A stretch of 10,204 bases of DNA. Source: Baffinella frigidus. Taxonomy: Eukaryota > Cryptophyceae > Cryptomonadales > Baffinellaceae. Below are positions 5,146-10,204 of the stretch, piece by piece. The DNA lies in the NCBI GenBank assembly GCA_026770585.1, contig MU646706.1:200313-210516 (forward strand), given 5' to 3'. Below the pieces are notes generated by a model. The model had not been told where the DNA came from and searched no databases. It was given only the letters and a program-made list of their open reading frames with translations. The position numbers were made by a program, and so were the translations under genes. Positions within the stretch are counted from its first letter, which is position 1. Each line of letters starts with the position of its first letter.

Positions 5146-5432
5146 GACCCTGGACCCTAAACCCTAAACCCTAAATCCTAAACCCCAAACCCTATACTCT
5201 AAACCCTATACCACTAAACCCTCAACCCTAAACCCTATACCCTAAACCATAAACCATAAACCATAAACCCTAAACCCTAAACCCTAAACCCTAAGCCCTA
5301 AACCCTACACCCCAAACCCTAAACCCTAAGCCCTAAACCCTAAACCCTAAACCCCAAACCCTAAACCCCAAACCCCAAACCCCAAACCCCAAACCCTAAA
5401 CTCTAAACCCCAATCCCTAAACCCTAAACCCT
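5146..5432. repeat. Interstitial CCCTAAA telomere-type array
   Basis: About 40 heptamer units, many perfect CCCTAAA, with CCCCAAA, CCCTATA, CCATAAA and CCCTAAG variants. This is the plant/algal-type telomere sequence, C-rich strand on plus. It ends within seven bases of the acceptor of exon F, so if the gene model is right it forms the 3' part of an intron. Minus-strand frames over it (GLGFRVWG-type peptides) are artefacts. Confidence 0.92.
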
Positions 5433-5439
5433 GAATCAG

Positions 5440-5544
5440 CTGAAGAACAAGAAAGCGAAGAAAGAAGAAGACCCGGAGAAGAAGGCGACGCGCGAGGCCA
5501 AGGAAGCCGCGAGCATCGCCAAGTCCCAAGGCGTCAACTGGGCG
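5440..5544 (+). CDS. Exon F: Lys/Glu-rich helical segment of SAP protein
   Basis: An acceptor at ccctgaatcag (AG 5438-5439) and a donor ggcg before gtaaca (GT at 5545) give exactly 35 phase-0 codons. The peptide begins LKNKKAKKEEDPEKK, continues ATREAKEAASIAKSQ and ends GVNWA. Heavy Lys/Glu/Ala content predicts an alpha-helix, and the first ten residues could serve as a nuclear-localisation patch. It joins in phase with exon G (6279) and then the SAP exon (6687). Two decayed copies exist (5093-5115 and 5644-5717), and this one is intact. The acceptor is formed by the last, altered unit of the telomere-like array. Confidence 0.65.
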
Positions 5545-5643
5545 GTAACACACCCTCTGGATTCGACTTGAGTTCGCCAGACAGCGGGATGCGAAGGGAA
5601 AGTATGACCAGAATCCAGCGACTTTCAGTTAGGATAGAGAGAG

Positions 5644-5717
5644 GAGGACCCTGACGAGAAGGAGATGTGGGAGGAGCTCCTCCATGCATTGCCAAGTCCC
5701 AAGACGTCGACTGGACT
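5644..5717 (+). pseudogene. Echo of the exon F end
   Basis: gaggaccctgacgagaaggag at its start, and attgccaagtcccaagacgt, cgactggact then gta at its end, track exon F from its EDPEKK codons to its donor. The ending reads IAKSQDVDWT, against IAKSQGVNWA. An in-frame TGA and an indel separate the two halves, so it cannot encode the full segment. The donor-like gtacgc is kept. Confidence 0.65.
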
Positions 5718-6278
5718 GTACGCCCACCACCACCACCATGTGCTTGATGTGTTTCCTGGACTCTGAACACCTGCACCGGTGCCACAACGTGGTGCATTCG
5801 TCGCTCGAAGTCTGGGGCTGCGGGTGAAACCCACGACGGCGGTTTCGACGGCGCCTCGTGGTCGCCACTTCAGGCAGTCCCCACCTCCTGTGCGAGGAGG
5901 CCATTCCTGGGCGTTCCGTCCCCGTTGCTATCAGGAGGGCATGGGGCGCACCCTGGCCTGATTCACATGCCGAGAGTATCTTGTCCTCACGGTCGTGACA
6001 CTGAATGCCCCCCCCTGGTGTTGGAGTCTGACCGCAGCTGACCTGCTGCATGGGAGTGGGTCACGATGCATGCGTCACTACCACTGTGTGATATATTTTT
6101 CGCTTGCACTCTTGGGCTGGGCTGAGACGTTGACTCTGACCATGGCTGACCAGCCGCAGAAGGCATCTCAAGAAGCAGGTCGGGACGTTGGATGGTGTCT
6201 TTGCCAGTGACTTGCGTGACGTTGGATGTGCCGTCCCAGTGTTGGATGTTGACTCTGACCTTGGGTGACCGGGCGCAG
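5718..6278 (+). other. Remainder of the intron between exons F and G
   Basis: Holds a short CAC repeat (5723-5740) and mixed sequence with no convincing coding frame. At 6129-6195 it holds an echo of exon G with its intron end: gttgactctgaccatggctg, then accagccgcag and aaggcatctcaagaagcagg, against gttgactctgaccttgggtg, gcgcag and gggatctgacgaagcag at 6248-6297. The echo's frame is altered and it lacks the VDTLK end, so it is read as a dead duplicate. Confidence 0.55.
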
Positions 6279-6314
6279 GGGGATCTGACGAAGCAGTCGG
6301 TCGATACCCTCAAG
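6279..6314 (+). CDS. Exon G: 36-bp micro-exon, first SAP helix
   Basis: An acceptor (gaccgggcgcag, AG 6277-6278) is followed by 12 phase-0 codons, GDLTKQSVDTLK. Joined to the next exon this gives LTKQSVDTLKGYCRENKLML, the normal start of a SAP domain (helix 1 with the spaced hydrophobics Leu, Val and Leu). This fit fixes the right border at ctcaag before gcacgc, a GC donor instead of GT. The next GT, at 6357, would add a Pro/Arg-rich stretch into the domain. Exon and border rest on the SAP pattern and on phase agreement on both sides. An upstream duplicate lies at 6129-6195. Confidence 0.62.
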
Positions 6315-6433
6315 GCACGCCCCCCCCCCCCCTCCTGCCTCGTTCGCCAGGCCCATTTGTCTGGCCGTACCGCTCATTCGCAGCCATCCCTCTGCTGACT
6401 GGCTCTTGTCCGCAGCGCCCCCCCCGGGCCCTG

Positions 6434-6464
6434 CAGCTCCTGTGGTTATTAACCACAGGAGCTG
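6434..6464. repeat. Perfect palindrome, 15-base arms
   Basis: cagctcctgtggtta, a central t, then taaccacaggagctg. It is the strongest short palindrome in the window and lies in the middle of the GC-AG intron. It could extrude as a cruciform or shorten the splice-site distance when folded in RNA. Confidence 0.7.
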
Positions 6465-6570
6465 TTAGATGGAAAAGATCATGCTGCGTGATCTGTTCAC
6501 ATTGCGTAAGTAGAGAGAAAAAAAGAAACCTACCATGACAATGAAAATTCCTCATTTGAGGTAAAATGCA

Positions 6571-6671
6571 TCTGATCCGATTTGATCTAATTTGATCTAA
6601 TTTGACCCCATTTGATCAGGCCGCGCCCATCCGGTGATAATTTACAACCACCGTTTGATCTGATCTGATCA
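6571..6671. repeat. tttgatctaa-type tandem repeats
   Basis: ccgatttgatctaatttgat, then ctaatttgaccccatttgat, and later tttgatctgatctgatc. Units of about 10 bases, decayed, lie just before the SAP exon acceptor. Confidence 0.7.
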
Positions 6672-6686
6672 CGCCTTCTGTTTCAG

Positions 6687-6968
6687 GGGTACTGCCGGGA
6701 GAACAAGCTGATGCTCTCTGGGACGAAAGCCGTGCTCATCGCGCGCATCACTGAACACCGCGAGAAGGCGGACACCAGCGCAGGCGCGACTCAGATCAAA
6801 TCAGAGGCCGCAGCTCCGAAGGTGAAGAAAGAGGAAGCTTCGAAGCCCGAGGTGGGGGTGATGAGCGTGCGCGAGCTCAAGGATGAGTTGAAGGCGGGGG
6901 GGGTCGACGTTTCGGGGATGTTGGAGAAGGAGGACCTCACTGCGGCTGTCAAGTCGTTGAGGAGTTGA
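6687..6968 (+). CDS. Exon H: terminal exon of a SAP-domain protein
   Basis: A strong acceptor (gccttctgtttcag, AG 6685-6686) opens 93 codons in phase 0 and a TGA at 6966-6968. Residues 1-23 (GYCRENKLMLSGTKAVLIAR and on to TEH) complete a canonical SAP domain, the helix-turn-helix DNA/RNA-binding module of nuclear proteins, with the diagnostic Leu-x-x-SG-x-K-x-x-L-I-x-R-I pattern. Residues 24-57 are a Lys/Glu/Ala linker containing IKSE and VKKE, which both fit the psi-K-x-E SUMO acceptor pattern. Residues 59-93 (MSVRELKDELKAGGVDVSG, then MLEKEDLTAAVKSLRS) form a second SAP-like module of the ELK...GV...SG.LEK.DL type; the Cys often seen after SG in that motif is Met here. It probably encodes a chromatin or RNA-associated protein. 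An 8-G run at 6897-6904 is a sequencing-error risk. The exact family is not identified. Confidence 0.82.
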   Translation, partial: GYCRENKLMLSGTKAVLIARITEHREKADTSAGATQIKSEAAAPKVKKEEASKPEVGVMSVRELKDELKAGGVDVSGMLEKEDLTAAVKSLRS

Positions 6969-6981
6969 GGATGGCGACTTC

Positions 6982-7066
6982 CCTTGACATCCGTGACCTT
7001 GACATCCGTGCTAGTGTCTCAACGACGTGACGTGACGTTGTTGAGACACTAGCATGGATGACAAGG
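6982..7066 (+). promoter_or_regulatory. Large hairpin just after the SAP stop codon
   Basis: Starting 14 bases after the stop, ccttgacatccgtg is tandemly duplicated (6982-6996 and 6997-7011). The second copy begins a 32-base arm (6997-7028) that pairs with 7035-7066 with about three mismatches, including a perfect 15-base core tgctagtgtctcaac/gttgagacactagca. The loop is about 6 bases, made from gacgt repeats. In the mRNA this would be a long stem in the 3' untranslated region. A role in mRNA stability or 3' end formation is inference. Confidence 0.6.
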
Positions 7067-7177
7067 TTGTCTCCGATCGCCAAGTGAGGATGGAGACTAG
7101 CGCCAAGGCGTGAACCCTGACGATAGGTCACCGCGACAAGCAAGGACCCCTCCCCGTAGGCAGACCATCGTCCACGT

Positions 7178-7292
7178 CCAGACTGAGGGCCATGCATCTA
7201 GGATCAGGGTTGGCCCGCCTCCAGAACCCTGCAGTCAGGCCCGAATCTGCCAAGGCCAGACTGAGGGCCCTGGATCTAGGACCAGGGTCGGG
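7178..7292 (+). repeat. Direct repeat, 37-bp units 78 bases apart
   Basis: ccagactgagggccatgcat then ctaggatcagggttgg (7178-7214), and ccagactgagggccctggat then ctaggaccagggtcgg (7256-7292). Similarity is near 85%. No gene is supported here. Confidence 0.7.
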
Positions 7293-8200
7293 TGTTCGGC
7301 ACTCGCCTAAACCCCAGTGCGCCGTGGCACCCGGGTGTAGACTTTTTCGTTGGCGGTAGGAACCAATCCAAGCTGGGTCGCTAGGACCCCTTCCAGACTG
7401 AGGCGGCCAGGAAACCTTCCAGCCTCAGGAACCGCCGGTTGCAGCGCGCTCCATTTCGTCAGGAGTAGATTCTTCTCGTTCGAGGTGGGCGAAGTAGTTC
7501 GTGTGGTCCTGGTCAGATCGCAACCGTGTAAAAGTAAAGCTCGTTCTTTCGCGCTGGCAAAGTTGTTCCACTCTCCAATCCCCGCCAGTCCCCAGCACCA
7601 TAAGTTAGAAAGTTCAGAAACCACCAAAGGATCCTTCAACCCCCCTACAAGGGTAGCTCGCTCATCCGAAACCGCCTCGCCCTAGGACCCCAAGGTAGAG
7701 CTATGCCTAGGGCCCTATGGTGATCCTAGAGGGATGGGGGGCGCTTTTTATGAGTGAGGTACCCCATGTACCGATCTTTTTCTTCACACATAAGCTCAAT
7801 GAGTGTTTGCCGCGTTAACTGCCGCGGGGAGGGCGCTTCGCTGGGTTTCAACCGTAATACACACGGAAATATCAGCCGGGGTTTCGTACTACTCATGGCA
7901 ATCTCAGCCGGGTCTCAGCCGGGGGATTGCAAGCGTCTTGCACATGAAAGAGAGCTGGCTCTTTGCGGGTGATGATGGTGGATATTGCATCGAGGAGGTT
8001 TGTTTTGAGTATTTATTGAAAATAAAGAAAGGTTATAAATCTACTTTTACATGGCCCTAGGCAAAGAAAGCCCACTGGACCACTTTCAGCATCAGATCGA
8101 CGGGCGCCCTAGTCGTCGCACGAGTACTTGGCTGGGCTTCAACCGGCGTGTTACAATCCAGCCTCTCGATTTCCCGGATGGTCCCCGCGAGTCGGCGTGT
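7293..8200. other. Stretch with no supported gene
   Basis: Both strands have open frames of 70 to 110 codons, overlapping each other and without splice, start or family support. Small features: a doubled tctcagccggg at about 7902-7923; cgctgggtttcaaccg near 7839 resembling ggctgggcttcaaccgg near 8130, a possible dispersed repeat; and an AATAAA at 8021-8026 that could serve as a polyadenylation signal for an unseen plus-strand transcript. Confidence 0.4.
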
Positions 8201-8213
8201 GAAACGGCATGCC

Positions 8214-8285
8214 TTGAAAGTCAACTTAGTCAACTTGAGACGGAGTGCCGCCTTGAGAGAGGCCTTGAGGCGGAGTGCAGCGCTG
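8214..8285. repeat. Short degenerate tandem repeats
   Basis: gtcaacttagtcaacttgag, then cggagtgccgccttgagaga and ggccttgaggcggagtgcag. These make the opposite strand read as a Leu/Lys-rich pseudo-helix (ALRLKASLKAALRLKLTKL), judged to be a repeat artefact. Confidence 0.55.
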
Positions 8286-8562
8286 ATGGCGTTGGTGTCC
8301 TGGTTGCGGGGGGTACTCCTGCTACGAGGCATGCTGGGAAAATAAGGTTTTGTGAGCTGGTTGCTTCACGGTGGTGACCAAGGTCTGACGTTTCCGAGTG
8401 GCAAAGAAGAAAACAAAAAAGTAGCCGAGTAGCCGGCGGCGGCCTTGGGGTTGTAAGTCGGGCGTGTTACTTCTCGTGGCATGTGGATGGATTTGTGACG
8501 GTCTGATAGGCTTTCTCTATAAAAACACAAATCTTCGTACTTCCAGTCACAGGGTCGGAAGT

Positions 8563-8815
8563 GATGTCATTTCCGTCTACGTGGTCAAAACCTGATGTCA
8601 TTCCCGTCAACCTGATCAAAAGTGAGAAAGTTATCTTGTGATAAAATGATGTCATTTCGTGATCTTGTGATAAAGTGACATCATTTCGTTATCTTTTGAT
8701 AAAGTGATGACATTTCGGTATTTTCTGATAAAGTGATGTCATTTTGGTATCTCCTGAACCAGTCATGTTATTTCGGTATCTCCTAAAAAAAGGATGTTAT
8801 TTTCGTACCTGCTGC
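8563..8815. repeat. 29-bp minisatellite
   Basis: gatgtcattt-type cores start at 8563, 8594, 8648, 8677, 8706, 8735, 8764 and 8793, so the last six are spaced exactly 29 bases. The unit is roughly gatgtcatttcggtatct followed by tctgataaagt. Units are contiguous, diverge progressively at the right end and have no unique spacers. Confidence 0.88.
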
Positions 8816-8849
8816 CTTTTTTCTGAAATTACACGATTCCTCCCAACCT

Positions 8850-8987
8850 GATCGTCACCTCGCGCGGGGAGTTGAACTCCGAGGCCGGATACATTTCTGC
8901 GAGCAGAGCGCTCTGGGCTCCTTTACTCTGGGGATACAGCCCCGTGTAAAGTCACTCCGGCCACCCTACAAGGGGCTGTATGTCCAG
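8850..8987 (-). other. tRNA-like patch and hairpin, possible SINE relic
   Basis: On the minus strand gagcccagagcgctctgctc, then gcagaa, and some 20 bases later cggagttcaactcc, resemble a tRNA D-arm end and T-arm (B box GTTCAACTC). The anticodon arm does not pair and no acceptor stem is found, so this is not a working tRNA. Next to it ctggggatacagcccc (8928-8943) pairs with ggggctgtatgtccag (8972-8987) at 14 of 16 positions. A decayed tRNA-derived SINE is possible. Confidence 0.25.
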
Positions 8988-9073
8988 ACCCTTCCGCCAG
9001 AAGAACGAAATGCTACAGAAGTATGCCTCCTACCACAGGGCCCCCCGCCGCCCTCCTTTGAAACCTAAAGGAC

Positions 9074-9205
9074 CTAAAGGACACCTGCTGACACTTCCAG
9101 CACCCGGTCGAGCATTTCCCACGCGTTGAAGCTGCGAAGCTTCGCACTTTCCCCCACATGCCTCCAAAACATCCACTCGACGCTACTCGGGACCTCAAAT
9201 CGACC
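9074..9205 (-). CDS. Candidate terminal exon on the minus strand
   Basis: Read on the minus strand, an acceptor at tagtaaaggattccag is followed in phase 0 by 43 codons and a TAG. The peptide is GRFEVPSSVEWMFWRHVG, then ESAKLRSFNAWEMLDRV and LEVSAGVL, with an even mix of hydrophobic and charged residues and a predicted helix near its end. If real it is the last exon of a gene pointing toward the SAP gene (convergent). An overlapping minus frame of 144 codons (9013-9447) is Ser/Arg/Gly-rich and less convincing. No family is recognised and upstream exons are not identified. Confidence 0.35.
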   Translation of the reverse strand, partial: GRFEVPSSVEWMFWRHVGESAKLRSFNAWEMLDRVLEVSAGVL

Positions 9206-9515
9206 CTGGAATCCTTTACTAGGGATTGTAAAGGGTATACAAGTATTGTACACTTTCCCATTTTCGAATAGACTGGACACTCTGTGTAAAGTGGTAAAAC
9301 CCTGTTCAGGCGAATAGTTAGCCAGCTGGAATGGGGTCGTAGAACGTTAAGATCTCTTTCGAGTGTGCCTGTATCATCAAGGGGTCCAATTTTCCCACGC
9401 CAGACACCAGCCTGCACGCACACTGATGCGTAGTTCATTGATCTCATAGCATGACCGCGGAAAGCGAGGGCAGGCCCCCATTGTGGACCGCGTCAGACAT
9501 GTGGCCTCAATCTGA
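9206..9515. other. Stretch with no supported gene
   Basis: No coding block with convincing borders is visible. If the minus-strand exon at 9074-9205 is real, earlier exons may lie here. The motif gtgtaaagt at 9283-9291 also occurs near 8944. Confidence 0.35.
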
Positions 9516-9516
9516 C

Positions 9517-9645
9517 CCGAGGCGGGCCTATCCTACACCATTCTCGAGGCGGGCCCGTCCTACAGAATTCCCGAGGCGGGCCCATCCTACACAGCATTCG
9601 TCAGGCGGGCTTATCCTGCACCATTCCTTAGACGGGGGCCATCCT
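9517..9645 (+). repeat. 27-bp minisatellite
   Basis: cgaggcgggcctatcctaca followed by ccattct: units begin at 9518, 9545 and 9572, then about 9599 and 9628, with increasing divergence (tcaggcgggc, tagacggggg). Five units. A related motif, cgcgggcctctcctaca, reappears at about 9700 inside the next array. Confidence 0.85.
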
Positions 9646-9654
9646 AAACGAGAT

Positions 9655-9945
9655 AGAGTCGCTTTACTGATCTCGATTCGACCCCAACCCATTCCGAACG
9701 CGGGCCTCTCCTACACGAGAGAGATATATTTGCTTTATTGATCTCGATTCGATCCTGCATGCACCCCATTCCAAAGAGGGAGAGAGAAAGTCGGTCGACT
9801 GATCTCGATACGATCCTGCATGTACCCAATTCCAGAGAGGGAGAGAGAGAGTGGCTTTATTGATCCCGATTCGACGCTACCCCTTTCCAGAGAGAGAGAG
9901 TGGCTTTACTGATCTCGATTCGATGCTACCCCTTTCCAAAGGCTG
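9655..9945 (+). repeat. 49- to 71-bp minisatellite with GA tails
   Basis: Five units carry ctttactgatctcgattcga; the tgatctcgat cores start at 9668, 9739, 9800, 9861 and 9910 (spacing 71, 61, 61, 49). Each core is followed by a cattcca or tttcca block and a gagagag tail of varying length, which accounts for the unequal periods. Confidence 0.85.
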
Positions 9946-9983
9946 GCCTGTCCCACCTCCCATCCATGCGCGCTTGCTCCAAA

Positions 9984-10075
9984 CACCTGGTTTAAAGTTT
10001 AGGTCTTAGGGTTTAGGGTTTGGGGTTTAGGGTTTGGGGTTTAGGGTTTGGGGTTTGGGGTTTAGAGTTGAGGGT
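9984..10075. repeat. TTTAGGG/TTTGGGG telomere-like array, first block
   Basis: Begins cacctggttta, then heptamers alternating between gtttagg-type and gtttggg-type units, G-rich strand on plus. Ends at gagggtttacc. Confidence 0.9.
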
Positions 10076-10124
10076 TTACCACTCCATACACTCCTGCCCC
10101 CTCCGGTCGTCCTCTATGTCCCCC

Positions 10125-10204
10125 CACCTGGTTTAGGGTTTGGGGTTTGGGGTTTGGGGTTTGGGGTTTGGGGTTTGGGGTTTGGGGTTTGGGGTTTGGG
10201 GTTT
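10125..10204. repeat. TTTGGGG telomere-like array at window end
   Basis: Begins with the same cacctggttta as the block at 9984, has one gtttagg unit, then about nine identical TTTGGGG units running off the window. It is more homogeneous than any other array here, so it is recently amplified or selectively maintained. Confidence 0.9.

Larger units (their letters stand above)
6315..6686 (+). other. Putative GC-AG intron inside the SAP domain
   Basis: Begins gcacgc followed by a 13-C run (6320-6332) and ends cgccttctgtttcag. Inside are a near-perfect palindrome (6434-6464) and a run of tttgatctaa repeats (about 6571-6620, again at 6655-6671). No coding blocks are seen. Confidence 0.55.

Noticed and set aside
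5347-5553. Minus-strand frame with GLGFRVWGLGF-type repeats
   Set aside because: Translation of the telomere-like heptamer array; frames of this type are expected from any such tract.
7307-7685. Overlapping 110-codon frames on both strands
   Set aside because: Length is within chance for this base composition; no motif, and the two strands mirror each other.
8563-8815. CRISPR array
   Set aside because: Units are contiguous tandem repeats with no unique spacers, they diverge steadily, and the window is eukaryotic.

Overview
This is eukaryotic nuclear DNA. There is no prokaryotic gene layout: the plus strand carries short, uninterrupted coding blocks bounded by AG acceptors and GT (once GC) donors. 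The rest is simple repeats, minisatellites, inverted repeats and long arrays of the heptamer CCCTAAA/TTTAGGG, which is the plant- and alga-type telomere repeat. That repeat, the roughly balanced base composition and the intron-rich style fit a protist alga such as a chromerid or brown alga. Taxon is an inference only.

Main gene (plus strand, 3' complete, 5' end not seen). The secure part is the 3' end: exons at 5440-5544, 6279-6314 and 6687-6968. These encode a Lys/Glu-rich helical segment, then a SAP domain split across a small exon and the last exon, then a SAP-like C-terminal module and a stop. The intron inside the SAP domain appears to be GC-AG. Upstream blocks at 1769-1927, 2145-2285, about 2652-2704 and 4194-4301 look like exons of the same or a related gene. 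Their protein family is not recognised and their linkage is inferred. Wherever both ends can be placed, these exons are multiples of three with phase-0 borders.

Layout: 1-219 variant telomere-like array; 220-1768 sparse sequence with one weak candidate exon, degenerate copies of the 1769 exon, a MITE-like inverted repeat and one copy of a 134-bp dispersed element; 1769-2704 candidate exons and a CT/CTGT microsatellite; 2705-3004 two telomere-like tracts facing each other; 3005-4193 a mosaic of exon fragments, a 100-bp-arm foldback and the second 134-bp copy (inverted); 4194-5145 an exon, its echoes and a GA microsatellite; 5146-5439 a 290-bp CCCTAAA array ending at an exon; 5440-6968 the SAP gene end; 6969-8560 downstream sequence with a 3' hairpin; 8560-9945 minisatellites, a tRNA-like patch and a possible minus-strand terminal exon; 9989-10204 TTTAGGG/TTTGGGG arrays.

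The most unusual feature is that almost every exon has one or more decayed local copies ('exon echoes') that keep splice-site-like borders. These are interwoven with telomere-like DNA and inverted repeats. No CRISPR, rRNA or intact transposase was seen.
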